Shown here in pieces: positions 10,333 through 21,886 of a stretch of DNA of 64,000 bases (positions are counted from its first letter, which is position 1; every line of letters begins with the position of its first letter). The DNA lies in assembly GCA_014529385.2 (NCBI GenBank), contig CM043947.1, forward strand, positions 133,533,891 through 133,597,890. Direction: 5' to 3'. Both the position numbers and the translations under genes were made by a program. The notes beneath the pieces were generated by a model that saw only the letters and a program-made list of their open reading frames with translations, was not told the DNA's origin and ran no database searches. The DNA is from Adiantum capillus-veneris (taxonomy: Eukaryota > Streptophyta > Polypodiopsida > Polypodiales > Pteridaceae).

Positions 10333-10841
10333 CCCGAACAGGCCAAAAACTGGCGTCGCAGTGCATAGTTGTCACCCTGCTGCATCCTTCCAATAATGCA
10401 TCCTGCCACCACGTGAAGTGGCCCCAAAAGATGGTCCTCATGATGACCTTTCTGCATAATTATCACAAGAAAACACCCACGTTGTGTCCGTACTCATCCA
10501 CGTGCAAGTATTGATCCCATTTGACCTCCTGACGCCACTAGATGCCATCTGACGCACCTGCTTACCTCATGTCGTCGGCCCGCGGATAGCTTCCTCAAGA
10601 ATTTTTACGTGCTACCAACTCTTCATTATTATAGAAAAAACACACTAGTACTGGTAATAGTGAAAATTGATGCACTATGTACACCCTATCCTAATTGTAC
10701 ACATGTGGGTCCCACGTAACCACCTGGCTCTGGAAAATGGGCAATCCTTTATTTTATGCACATGCATGTATATATACATATGCGCAAACCCTTGCTCCAA
10801 AAAACTCCTAACATAATTTTCCCATCCCCTAGCCTGCTAGA
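10333..10841 (-). other. Candidate 3' LTR region of Tat-type Gypsy
   Basis: Immediately after the pol stop, the minus strand carries the purine run AGGGGATGGGAAAA (within 10817-10835) followed by TGTTAGGAG at 10813. That is the expected polypurine-tract then LTR-start arrangement. I could not find the matching 5' LTR, so the boundary is a candidate only. Confidence 0.35.
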
Positions 10842-12190
10842 TCATTCATGATCAGCAGCAGCAAAAAGAGATATGAGACTCGCAGTGTCACAAGTCTCCT
10901 CATCCTTCATGAGCATTGCTTGCTCCACAGACAGCTCATCTTGCTCCACCATCATTAAACTGGCATGATATAATTTAAGACGCAATCCATTTACCCTTGA
11001 CTTATATACAATCCCATCCAGGTTAGCCAGCTGATATGTACCATTCGGAAAACACTCCACTACCTTGAAAGGGCCTTCCCACTTAATCTGAAACTTCTTT
11101 TGGAAGGTGTTGTCCAGCTTACTGTTGTAGTGCAAAACCAAGTCATGCTTCTTGATACCCTTACTTTTGACCTTTTCATTTATCTTTGCAAAAGCCTTAT
11201 CTTGCATCGGCCCATAATGCTCCGATGCACTCATCCTATCCAGTTGAACCTCTTGTAACTGTAAGAGCCTCTCTTTGAATGCATCACAGCTAGGCGGCCC
11301 AAGCAACTTTTCTAGCATCTTTATTGCATGCAACTCTACCTCCACAGGCAACAGTGCTTCCTTTCCATATACCAAATGAAACGGAGTAAACCCTGTACCT
11401 GTCTTCACCGACGTACGGTAAGCCCATAATGCACTAGGCAATTCCAAATGCCAATTCTTTCCTTGGTGCTCTCTCACTTTCGAAAGGATTTGTACCAACC
11501 CCCCATTGAATCTTTCATTTAAGCCATTACACTGCGGGTAATAAGGAGTGGTATGCTGGTGCCTAATCTTCATCTTTGCGCATAAAAAGTCTAGCAGTTT
11601 AACTCTAAATCTTGGCCCCTTATTAGAAAGTAGCTCTAGTGGTACCCCAAACTTTCAACCCCACATTTTTCCACATCCTTTGCAGTGATTTGTTTTACTG
11701 CTATAGCCTCTTCCCATCTAGAGAGATAGTCCACTGCAGTCAAAATATAGCTTTTGCCCCTGCTTGTGATAGGGAACGGGCCGGTTGCATCAATCCCCCA
11801 CTTTTCAAACACATCAAACGCCATAATGGTTTTTCGTAGCTTTGGCTTCAACACTCTCTTCCCAAATGCTTGACACCTATTGCAAGACCTACACCAATGG
11901 TGAACATCCTTGTGCAAACTAGGCCATACATACCCCCCTTGCAAGATCTTATGTACGGTGATCTTTTGAGTAAAATGGCCGCCACATGCGCCTTCATGAT
12001 TCTCTTCCAACACTCTATAAAGCTCCTCCCGCCAAGGTACACGTCTCAACATGAGATCAGCCCCTTTCATGTATAAGACATCACCAATCAGTTTGTATCT
12101 GTATGCTCTATGCACAAAACAATACTTCTTAGACTTTTGAATGTCCTTTGGAATGATTCCTGTTAGCAAAAACTCCTCTTCTTGAGCCAA
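10842..12190 (-). pseudogene. Integrase of Tat-type Gypsy
   Basis: The first part (12190-11636) carries the integrase zinc-binding region (GGHFTQ..., then CRSCNRC) and the start of the catalytic core with WGIDATGPF. A one-base shift near 11650 moves the frame to 11635-10842. That part continues PLELLSNKG, then YYPQCNGLNERFN and the C-terminal region to a stop at 10842. In the D-D-E triad the first Asp and the Glu are present, but the second position reads S-N-K-G where the family has S-D-x-G. The catalytic Asp is thus replaced by Asn, in addition to the frameshift. The protein would insert the cDNA into the genome; this copy should be inactive. Confidence 0.8.
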
Positions 12191-13362
12191 ACTTTCCCGC
12201 CATGATAAAGAGGTAAATTGGTCCTCAACACAAATAGCTCCCCAATCATGCTTTGAGTTGATTCATGTACCTCTCCATTTAGAGAACGTTCAATGTGTCT
12301 GATGCTCCATGCTTCGAACTTTTTTAACAGGCCTTCAATTCTGAAACACATTTCCTTCAATGAAGTGTTCTGGCTCTTCCACACACCCAACACTTGCTTC
12401 ACAACTAACAAAGCATCACCTTTTATGCTCAACCTTCTAATCCCATGCTTCAAACAAATGTGTAATCCGGCTTCCAAAGTAGCATATTCAGCCTCATTTT
12501 TACTATGTGCATCCAATTTGAACCCTCTCTTGCATACTAGCTTCCCCTCTGGATCGTAAAGTGCTATACCCCCTGAAGCCGCATCATGGATCTTTCTGTA
12601 TGAGCCATCAAAGAACAACACATGTGCATTGATGATCTGTGGAACTTCTTCAACTACATTTCTCACCGCCTCTTCCTTAACAATAAGGGGATTCTCCTTG
12701 TAAGTCAGCAAATCAGCTAGGGTAGCCCTTGTACTGTCTTCCACTAAAAAAGAGAACTCAAACTCTTGCAGCTCAATTACCCATTTCTTGACCACATTTG
12801 ACATGTTAACGCCATTAATTAACTGTGGCAAAAAGGCATAACTCGTCAAGAAAACAAAAGGCCGCGGTAGCAAGTAATGAATAAATCGTCGACAAGCAAA
12901 TATTACACTGGCCATCACTAGCTCTACTTCCGAGAACTTTCTCTCTGCTACCAACTTCACTCGGCTTGCACAATACACTGGCCTCATATAATGGCTGACC
13001 TTCCCCTTTTGCAATAGCATGGCTCCAATGGCATCATCCCCTACTGATGGATTTACATAATAAAACACTTGCTCCCAATCAGGAGCCTGCATGGATGATA
13101 GCCCCCCTAACACTTCTTTCACCTCTTGAAACACTTCTTCACACTTGTCATCCCATTGCAATGGATCATGCTTTGCCACTTGTTGTAATGGATAAAGGAG
13201 CTGTGAAGATAAAGAAATAAACCACACCATGTACTTCAGTTTGTGTATAAAGGTTGCCAATTGCTTTTTAGTTGTAGGTGATGGAAGAAGAATAATAGAC
13301 TTAACCTTGTCTGGATCAGCGTCAATGCCATTTTCTGACACCATATGGCCCAATAACTTCAC
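12163..13362 (-). pseudogene. RT thumb, RNase H and second RNase H of Tat-type Gypsy
   Basis: This is a 399-codon open frame. It begins in the RT connection (KLLGHMVSENGI, DPDKVKSI), continues through the Ty3-type RNase H (about residues 90-200), and then a separate RNase H fold from about residue 240. The second domain shows FFDGS (near 12601-12619), NEAEYATLEAGL and IKGDALLV, giving the first three acidic residues. The position where the family usually has N-x2-AD-x-LA reads NGEVHEST, so the last Asp seems lost. The extra domain is thought to have been acquired from a host or archaeal-type RNase H gene. The frame overlaps the integrase segment downstream and continues the RT segment upstream after a break at 13362-13395. 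Confidence 0.8.
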
Positions 13363-13394
13363 CCTTGGCTATGCTAGATGACACTTCTTTGGAT

Positions 13395-14359
13395 TCAGTT
13401 GTCCTCCACATTCATCATATCGAGCCAATACCATCTACAACTTCTCATGGTGTTCAACCCTGCTGTTGTAGACACGGAAGTCGTCCATAAAAGCTTTAAC
13501 ACAACTAGCAATGAATGGTTCCAATGCCCACTTTTCTCTCTCTTGATAGAAAGATTGTCCATTTGACAACCCAAATGGCAATACTGTGTAGCAATAACAG
13601 CCCCATGGCGTAATAAAAGTTTTCTTTGTGCGGTCTTTAAGAGCAATCTTCAATTGAAAATAGCCTAAAAAACCATCACACACACTGTACCTCTCATAAC
13701 CTCCCCATTGAATCCAAGATTTGATCGATGAATGGAAGAGGATATGGGTTCTTCTTAGTGGCTGCATTTAAGGGTTTAAAATCTACACAAATCCTCCACT
13801 TCCCATCCTTCTTTGGACTGACTACTACTGGACTCACCCATTCTGTGGTCTCCACAGGGACTATGAACCCTGCCTTCAATAACTTGTCCACCTCTTCCCG
13901 CAAGGCTTTCATTAGCTCTTGACCCATCCTTCTTAGCCTTTGTCGCACTCGCTTAGCACCTTCCTTCAGCTCTATATGCATCTCTTCTCCTTTGAACCCT
14001 CTGATCTCTTCATATGAAGTAATGAACAAATCAGAAAAACTAGCCAGCATGTGCAAATATATCTCCTTTTCCATAACTGAGAGGTCTCCACTAATCATTT
14101 GTGTCATCAACTCCTGATTCTTTGACAATTCAACCTTGGTTTTCATCAGCCCTTCAATCACTTCATAAGGCCCTTCACTTTCATCTTTAACCTCATTTGC
14201 AAATGCAACTAAACCAGACTCCTGGATTCCTTTGTCCATCAAAAGAAATGCAATATCAACATCCTCATCACTGCTGGTAGTACTATCATTGTCCTTGCCA
14301 GACACTGTGGAATACTCTTCATCACTAGACGCATCCTCATCTTCATAAAGCTCTTCCAA
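13395..14359 (-). pseudogene. Reverse transcriptase of Tat-type Gypsy
   Basis: Two overlapping frames make one RT. The upstream part, 14359-13694, starts with an acidic linker, then VRQRLRRM, LLKAGFIVPV, WVSPVVVSPKKDGKWRICVD and NPYPLPFID. The downstream part from 13767 carries YFQLKIAL, KKTFITPWG, VLPFGLSNG and the catalytic AFMDD (13478-13500), with both Asp retained. A frameshift near 13700 separates them, inside the segment linking the fingers to the catalytic palm. It copies element RNA to DNA in the virus-like particle. The acidic N-terminal linker is a spacer after protease. Confidence 0.8.
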
Positions 14360-15142
14360 TCATTTCCTTGTGTCCATATTATATAGCTTCTTGGCACCTG
14401 TCTTTCCATAGAGGCTAATCTTACCACGTCGCCAATCTTGAACAACTCCCATTGCACGTAACCATGGTATGCCCAGTATAATAGGATATGCTCCCAACCT
14501 CGCTGGCATCACATGAAAATCAACCACTGCCTTTGCATCATATGCTTCCACTTCTAAGATCTTTACAACACCCAAACATTTTACTTTCTGATGGCTTGCC
14601 AATCTGATCTGAAAGCCTGACACCTCAGTCACTGTAAGACCCATGTTTTTAACGCATGAGTGTGTTATGACACATATTTGGGCTCCACCATCCACATAAC
14701 CTTGTCTCAAACTTTTTCTTTTATGCCACACATCTACTATTGGATAAATGTCTGGTAGCTCATCCATTGCCAACACCTTCACTGAACCTCTCTCTGGCTC
14801 TCTCTCCATTGGGTTAACCATCCTCTTCCACTGTCGCTTTAGTTTAGGCACCATCTCTATAAGCTGCCCAAAAGTAACATTTACCTTCCTGCTTGTCAGA
14901 TCCTCCTTCAAGTCATAGCTTAATTGCCCATCCCCTAGTGGAAAATCTGAAACATGAAACTTTCGACGAGCCCTCCTTTTCCTCTTGGCCTTGACATCCT
15001 CGCCTTCATGGCTCTTTCCCTTCTTCTTACTAGGACTTGGGGCACTTCTTCCTTCCTTGTTCTTTGTGGTCCTCTTCCCAATAGGCATCACTAATGTATC
15101 CTCTAGCTTTGATGCCTTCTCCAAGGTCACTACACTTATCAC
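14360..15142 (-). pseudogene. Aspartic protease of Tat-type Gypsy
   Basis: Open for 260 codons on the minus strand. A Lys/Arg-rich N-terminal third is followed by the protease: active-site block YVDGGAQ (14679-14702), where the usual D[TS]G is D-G-G, and the later conserved block ILGIPWL, then DWRRGKISLYG. It would cleave the Gag-Pol polyprotein. It sits between the zinc knuckle of Gag and RT, the normal position, but a stop at 14360 separates it from RT. Confidence 0.75.
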
Positions 15143-15200
15143 TTTTGTCTTTCCCTTTTCCTCCTGGGTTAATCCACTGAATCATTGGACGTAGTTAGCA

Positions 15201-16155
15201 CATGTCTTGGCAATGGATACATGTCTCCCCCCATCCTTGGTGTCTTATCACATTGCGGACTGATGTGACCCAATTCTTCGCAATTATAACATGTGGGTGT
15301 CTGCCTCCAGAATGTACCATTGCTTTGTCCAACACCATTCCTAGGCCTTTCTTCACCTCCTGGCTAATTTGCAACCCTCCTTCGACCTTGATTATTTCCC
15401 ACTTGACCTAGCATGTTTAGGCTGAGATTCTTCATTAAATCTACCACTTGCCTCATGTCTTGCCTTAGCCCATCATCTTGCACTGTTGTAGTGACCACCG
15501 CTAGCATAACCTGAGGAGTAACAGAAACCACTGGTTCATGATGAACCCCTGGCATGTGACCTTGTAAAGAGTCCATAGACTGAAATTCAGACCTCATGGG
15601 CAAAGACTCCACCCCTAACTGGCTCATTTTCCTCAGCTTCCACTCTTTGTTCCTTGCCACTTCCAATGCATCTTCATATGTTCTAGGCTTCTTTAGCTCC
15701 ACTCTCCGACGTATATTCTCCCAAAGACCAGCCAAGAACCTGTCCTTCTTCATCATGTCAGGCGGGGGTACTTGTGGTGCTAAGGCCTTGAACATCCACT
15801 CCCATGCCAATGAAAACTTACATATGTACGCATCTACTGGCTCACCTTCCTTCTGCACCAAACCTTATACTTCTTGCCACACTTTGTCAGGATCTTCTAT
15901 CTTCACAAACTCCACTTCCAATCCATGCCTTAAATTGTCCCAACTTAATCTCACAGGTAGATCAGCCACACGCAACTCCTCTTCAAATGCTTTGGACCAA
16001 ACTCGTGCATCACTCTTCAAACAAATCCAGAGAAGACGTAACATTTGCGCCGGGTCATGAATCTGGTTGCTAATAGAGGCAACCTCCATCTTTTCCAAAA
16101 AGTCTTCCACATCTTCATCACTTCTTCCATGAAATTCCGGATAAGAGAAAGCCAT
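15201..16155 (-). pseudogene. Gag of Tat-type Gypsy with zinc knuckle
   Basis: From a start at 16155 the product reads MAFSYPEFHGRSDEDVEDFLEKM, a typical start of a Retrotrans_gag capsid region. After a stop at 15865 the same protein continues in the block down to 15364 (EGEPVDAYICKF, FLAGLW, RTYEDALEVAR). Further on, a zinc knuckle CYNCEELGHISPQC (plus coordinates about 15243-15300) has all four metal ligands, C-x2-C-x4-H-x4-C. At least two stops lie within the region. Gag forms the particle and the knuckle binds RNA. Confidence 0.75.
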
Positions 16156-16699
16156 GGCTACCCAAGTTCAATGCTTTGAGAACCCCTTCAAACACACGTG
16201 CAAGAACCCAAAACTTTTGACTGACTCAATTCCCAGAAACTTCAATGGAGCTCAACTTTAGATAAGGACAAACACATGCACATCAAATGAGTTTTCATAG
16301 TATTCCTTCGTGCCACATGTCGTAGACCCTCTGCTCAGGGCCGAAAAAGAGGCCTTCAACCCATCCACATGACTAGACCGGCTGGTTTGCAATTCTCTTT
16401 CTTCCATCCTTGCATTCTCAGTTCCCCTTTCCACTTTGCTTTCCTCAAGCAACATGCCCCCATGCAATTGGTCAAGCTTCCCCAGAATTCCAAATTCTAT
16501 CGCCGAAAACCTGCAAGCAATTGCATTTCGGAGAAAACAAAACAGTTGTCCACTGGCCCACAAAAAACATCCAAAGAGTTACTTCCGAGTCGCGGACGCA
16601 CATCCCCAATAAAAGCCAGACGCTACTGGTTATCTCAGTGCATCCCAACACCCATTGTACACATATAATCCCATACCATAATTCCCCAGGCCAGTAGTA
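16156..16699. other. Upstream region of Tat-type Gypsy
   Basis: This lies 5' of Gag on the minus strand, so it should hold the leader, primer site and 5' LTR. I could not identify a convincing tRNA-complementary primer site or LTR boundary, and I see no gene. Confidence 0.3.
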
Positions 16700-17190
16700 G
16701 AGTTGTTAGGTGCTGAAAAATGCTATGGCTAAAATCTACAAATCTTTATCTGCTGAATTTTGACTCTATGTCAATGACGACGATGCAACGACGACGCGCT
16801 AAAAATGCAAATGCTGAAATCTGTATTGTTTGGATTGAAACTGCAAACACTTGTGGATCTTACCATGCGGCTAGGAACTGCTGTGAGAAGGTGAGATCTA
16901 CGAGGTTCGGGGATTCTACTACGGAGTCTGACTGCTGAAAACTTAAAACGCTGGTCTAGATCTAGGTTTTGTCGCGATAGATCCACAAAATGCTGGATGG
17001 TTATGCTAATGCAAAAACGCTAGGACTGAATGTCTTCTTGCTGCTGAAATCTGCTAATGCTAGGGCTGATTTGCTATCTTGCCGTGGAATCTGCTAAGGC
17101 TAGGGCTGATCTGTCTTCTGCTGCTGCCGGGACTGATCTGCAATTCAATTATGCGAGTGTTGATCTGTCATGCAAAAACGCTAGGCTTTT
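16700..17190. repeat. Degenerate short repeats rich in GCTGAAATCTGCTAATGC phrases
   Basis: Variants of CTGCTGAAATCTGCTAATGC and TAGGGCTGATCTG recur irregularly, for example at 17041, 17085 and 17100, with earlier diverged copies from 16709 and 16809. No stable unit length is seen. No coding signal. It may be LTR or leader sequence of the neighbouring Gypsy. Confidence 0.45.
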
Positions 17191-17282
17191 AAGATGGGTT
17201 TCACTGGCGGTGCCAGCGTCCTCGTATCTCATAGTAAATTGGGCAACGGGATTTTTTGATTACCTTGTACATAGCTACAAAA

Positions 17283-17345
17283 AGAAAAACAAGTCTGAAG
17301 GGAATCGAACCCCGACACTAGCCATATGAGGCTATCACCATGAAA
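17283..17345 (-). other. tRNA-like internal promoter motif (possible SINE relic)
   Basis: On the minus strand GGGGTTCGATTCCC matches a tRNA T-arm (RNA polymerase III box B), preceded by GATAGCCTCATATGG, which loosely resembles box A, and followed by TTTTTCTTTTT. The A-to-B spacing is far too short for a complete tRNA, and no cloverleaf closes. It may be a deletion-bearing SINE head or chance. Confidence 0.25.
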
Positions 17346-17591
17346 CTCCCCACCACCCACCCTTATTAGTAATATTTCAAAAGAATAAAAATCATGACTT
17401 AACAAAATGAACTACTGTGAGATTAAATCTTACCCAATATAGGTTGATTTGTGAGTTGACACGCACGACTAATAGTCCTCATCATCATCTCTGAGATTAA
17501 CCGTCAATAAAATCTCATCTTCATTATCTTTGTTTACTTCTTCAAACTCCTCAGCCGTTAAATCTGTGTTGACGTTCATTTCCTCCATGTG

Positions 17592-19439
17592 CTAGACATC
17601 CACTATTTCTTCCTCTGCGGTGTTTGTAGTGTCAAAGTACGGATGGTTGTTGGTCTCATCATCTACAATGTCATCATGATCGGCAAGGGAAATTCTACAT
17701 GTCTCTAACGTGGATGTGTCCAGATTCGAGGATGTTACCAATTTATCATGATTTGCTTCCATAGGGTCAACACTATCAAACAACTGACAACCTCTAGGTT
17801 GGACATGCACAACTTGCCACCATGGATGAGAATCTGGGTTCTTGTAAAAGAACGCTTGCTCAACATGAGTTGGCAGACTATAAGGCTCTCTTGTTGCACA
17901 CGTTATCTTTGAGAAGTCAACGGACCAAAATTTGGACGGTTCTCTTTTCATTGTGGTACTATTGCCTTTATACTCGGCACAAAACCAATCCACCTTTCAT
18001 AAATGCTGACTATGGTTCCCACATAACCAAGTTCACTATCGACAAGATTTGTGTCTCTTGAACTTGCACATGATAAAGAGACAACAACGGAAGAATCTCG
18101 AGTTAGACATAAGTCGTCAATAGATTATATCCAAAGATGTTGACCATAAGCCCACATATTGGTATACATTCGAGCCTAGATCAATATATAAATGATATAA
18201 GAAAAAAAGGAATATTGCTTGTTTAGTTTAAAGTTTTCAAAACCCAAAAGTTACCTTTCTTTCATCTACAATCATAAACTCTCTCTGTTCCCTTGAGATT
18301 GTCTCAATGATCTCTATCTTCCCATTGCATACGGGTGTATAACCAATCCATGAAAGAAGGTACATCTTCGATGTTATTTACGTTGGTTTGACATCTGGAT
18401 CTCCTATTTTTACGTCTGCCAACTCGTTGGTTTGCAAGTTCCTCCTCTTACTCCTCAATAAATTGTTTATGCATTCTCTATTATAGACAACAAAAGTAGA
18501 AATATCCAAATTATCTTGGATCTTAAGTCAAACAGGGACTCCCTTACCAGACAATACCTCGTCTGACATGGTAGAAGAAGACTCATTTGTCCATACACGT
18601 GGAGCTTCAAAATTGGTTCGCTCAAGATATTCACAAACGTAATACATGCATTCTTCAAGCATCCATCCTTCCACCATAGAACACTCTAGTCTTGATTTTT
18701 GATGTACATAACCTTTTAGTACTCCCATAAATCTCTCGGCCCAAAATATCCATCGAGTAGAAACAACACCAGCAAGCTCTATCTCGTCCACTAGATGGAT
18801 TAGTAGATGAACGTGAATATCAAAAAAGGAGGTTAGAAGTTCCTTCTCCATTAAACAAAGAAGCTCTATACATTCATGCTTCTTTTATGGAATTAACCCT
18901 TTGTCAATTTCTTTAGATGTAATCCATCTATCAATAAAATAAAGAAGATATTAAATCTATATTTGAATTAAGAACTTATCAACTAAAATTTTATACTAAA
19001 ATTTAATGAGCGATAAATACCTTGCAAGCGATCCAAAGTGATATATTACATCTCGGACTCCTTGGGTAACACATACATCAATAACAAGGGGTAGAACATG
19101 TTGTATACAGGATTATTTCGATCACCAAAATATGCAAGAAAATAAATACTTACGAAGACTGATAAAACCATCTAATGCTACACCCATCTTTAAATTGCCT
19201 AATTCTTTTGCAAAATCTGACCATAGCGAATCAATATGCTCAAATATAGGACTATCCTACGTAATTTGCATTACCCTATCTTTGCTCTTGTGCCATGCTC
19301 CCCATGTCATAAGCTTCGCTAATTCGGGACTTTGAAACATATGTTTTATACGTGGAGCCAAGGGAAAATGTCTCAATACCTTTCTAGGGACCTTACTTTT
19401 CTCCTCTTTATAACGAGCCGTTTGACATTTTTGGCACGT
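17592..19439 (-). pseudogene. CACTA (En/Spm) TnpD transposase, downstream part
   Basis: On the minus strand three conserved blocks of plant CACTA TnpD appear in order. At 19439-19257 is a zinc-finger-like CQKCQTARYK followed by VLRHFPLAPRIKHMF, and then FEHIDSLWSDFAKEL..DG near 19240-19170. At 18851-18528 is a block like Pfam DUF4218 (SFFDIHVHLLIHLVDE, RWIFWAERF, LKGYVHQKSRLE). At 17993-17592 is a block like DUF4216 (PYSLPTHVEQAFFYKNPD, WWQVVHV). The blocks are separated by non-coding stretches, some of which may be introns, but much of the central Transposase_21 domain is missing. The protein would bind the termini and catalyse excision. Its N-terminal part lies at 33190-33628, beyond a Gypsy insertion. 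No terminal inverted repeat was located on this side. Confidence 0.8.
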
Positions 19440-20628
19440 TGTCAAGAAATTTACGGTCTTCCCAGGACATCACCGGGCTTATGGCTAAGAGAGTTTGTGA
19501 GAGCACTCAAAAAAAAAACTATATTAAGGAGTTAAACCATAGATGCCATGAAGACTAGGGTTTGCAAGGAAGTTCAATCAAAGAAGCCCCACTCTTTCTC
19601 TCTTGCACTCACAGACACAAAGAAAGAACACAAAAGAGAGTGTCAAAACAACACAAAGATGAAAACATCAAGACTATGGTCATATCATATCATGGGTAAT
19701 ATGAAAGGGTTAATAGATGAGTTAATGGCATTCAATCTTGGCTGACCAAATAAGCTACGAATTGTTCTTTGGTTTTCAAGGAAGAAGAGGTTTCCTTTTA
19801 TAGGTGAAGGGAACCCCCAAGGGTTTACACAAGAAAAGAAGAGCCAGTGTGAACAGAAACAGGAAAAGCTTGAAATGAGCTGTCCCTACATGATGTGGAC
19901 AGACTGGGGTCCAGTATTTTGATCATATCTCCTTAACCATGGCTCCAAATAAAAAAGTAAAATTATGGGCAGAAAATTTGACTCATTAGCTATGCTTCCA
20001 TTTTAAAATCTTTTTCGAATTCGGATTGGAACCTTGTGTAAAAAAATCATCAAAATAGGGTCCATTTCTGGCAACAAAAGTCTTCTTGTGGTCCCCTTAA
20101 CGTAGACTTTCATTTGATTCCAAAGTACACCTCACGCCATATGAAAGCATGACATTGCTCCTTGACAAAGTTTTGTAATCATACTTGCAATAATGCATTA
20201 AAATAAGTGTATTTTTGAAATCATGCCACTTAGTGTCCCACTAGGATTTGATTTCCTCCTAGTAGCTATTTAAAAAGAAATATAAGAAAAATATAAAAAA
20301 TACATAGAATATATATATATATTGGAGTTTACCCTAGATATAGGATCTAGATATGGTGTGAGATGATAATGAGATAGTAGAAATAAAGAATCAATGCTTT
20401 TTTCCCCAAGTTAAAGAGGCGGAGCTATTGACGCTTTTCCCATAGTATTTTCTGATGGTAAAGTAAGAATAGGTTACCCTTGAGATAAATAACAGGATCA
20501 GATAGAAAGCATATTATTATACTTAAATATGCATATGTACATTATAGGAAATATAACTATGTATCTAAAAAGTTACAAGATAACTCTTGTAGCATGCGTT
20601 TCCACTATGTACGTGTGTCAACACGACA
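19440..20628 (-). repeat. 3' LTR of the Gypsy 19440-33189
   Basis: This is 1189 bp with TG..CA ends. It is nearly identical to 31126-33189 apart from small changes and an 886-bp insertion in the latter. Shared landmarks include TTATAGGTGAAGGGAACCCCC, the ATATATATAT run near 20310 and CACGACA at the end. Confidence 0.9.
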
Positions 20629-20686
20629 TCCGCCCCCTCTAAACCTGCACATCCTCTCGTATGTGCCACATTGTCTCTTTGTAAGA

Positions 20687-21787
20687 TTAGCCCTCTTGTA
20701 CATCTTGTTTGCTTTCTTCTTCACTGGATAATTCCAAAGCTTCATCTTCACTTTGATCTTCACCTGTGTTTTGCTCTTCTTCCTCATCAACATCTTCTGG
20801 ATCATTGTCTCCTCTTCTCTTAAATATTTTGATCCTTTTTCTTACAATGGGAATCTTTACTTCTGTACCATCTAGTTCAGACAAGCTATAAGTAGCATTT
20901 TCATTCACATGCTTTACAACATACGATCCAAACCATATTTTTGAAAACTTACGCTTGACTGTGTGCTGGTTATCAAGGCTACTATCATATACTAAAACCC
21001 AGTCACCTTTGTCAATTGCTTTGCTCCTGAGCCGATGTCGCTTATCAAAGTAGTCCTTGTTTCTCAGCCTTGCATTTTTGAGTCGTTCTTTTGCAGCCTC
21101 AATGTCTCCAGGTCTTCTCTCTAGTTGCCTTATGCGCAATGCAAGGAGACCTTCCCTGCTAAGATCCTCTTGCCAAGGTAGTACATTCCATGTGGGAATT
21201 GTATCTTCAATCGGCATCACTGGCTTTTGACCATACATTAGCTCCACAAGCATGTAGCCAGTTACTGAGCTATGTGTTGTACGATCAGCCCATAAAGCAT
21301 ATGGTAACAATTTTGGCCATTTACCAACTCTTCCTTCGCAAGCCTTAGCCAAAGCTTTGATGATAGGAGGATGCCCTCTTTCACTCTTTCAATTGCCTTC
21401 ATGGTTGTAAGCTATAGTAAGAGAAATCTTGATTCCTAATCTAGAAAAGAACTCCCTTGCTTCTTTAGCATCCAGTTCACCTCTGTCTGCAGTGATCTTT
21501 CCCACACAACCATAACAGCAAATCACCTCATCAAGAAGGAATTTGCACACAACTTCCGTGGTTTTAGCTCTTAATGCTCTTTCTTCCACCTGATTAGTTA
21601 GGTCCTCTCGTGCAAGAACCAAGTACCTCATCTGCCAAAGTCCTAAAGGCATTGTGACTAGATCCACAACCCATTTATAGTGCATGGCTAGTGAATATGT
21701 AGGGTGCAATCCATCACGATGTCGAACATTTGAATACATTTGACAAGTTACACATGACTCTACAAATTGAGATACATCTTTATACAT
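20687..21787 (-). pseudogene. Integrase of Gypsy 19440-33189
   Basis: The part at 21787-21389 has a zinc-finger remnant (SCVTCQM), the first core acid in WVVDLVTMP, the second in ITADRG, and then NHEGN followed by a stop at 21389. The same frame resumes as KSERGHPPI, supplying the third acid, and runs to 20687 with a 221-codon C-terminal portion ending in an Asp/Glu-rich tail. The third-acid block, N-x-EGN-x-K-x-ERGH, differs from the YHPQTDGQTE form of common plant Gypsy elements such as the neighbouring chromovirus. There is no chromodomain; the tail is acidic instead. Only one in-frame stop is obvious. Confidence 0.75.
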
Positions 21788-21886
21788 ACCCTACCACCAG
21801 TATTTTTCTTTCAACTTGGAGAAGGTTGCCCACACACCCCTGTGTCCAGCCCATAGACTCTCATGAAACTCTTGCATGAGCTTTAC

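Larger units (their letters stand above)
10842..16155 (-). mobile_element. Tat-type Ty3/Gypsy retrotransposon, degraded
   Basis: On the minus strand, from 16155 to 10842, the order is Gag, zinc knuckle, aspartic protease, reverse transcriptase, RNase H, a second RNase H, integrase. A second, plant-type RNase H between the Ty3 RNase H and integrase is the hallmark of the Tat lineage. The frame is broken by several stops and shifts and integrase has a catalytic substitution, so it is not autonomous. LTR pairs were not identified. The coding part alone spans 5.3 kb. Confidence 0.85.

Noticed and set aside
15485-15493. GTTGTAGTG as a CACTA terminus
   Set aside because: It lies within the Gag coding sequence of the Tat-type Gypsy and has no partner terminus or 3-bp duplication.
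17283-17345. A functional tRNA gene
   Set aside because: Only the T-arm is convincing; the distance between the promoter boxes is too short and no acceptor stem pairs.
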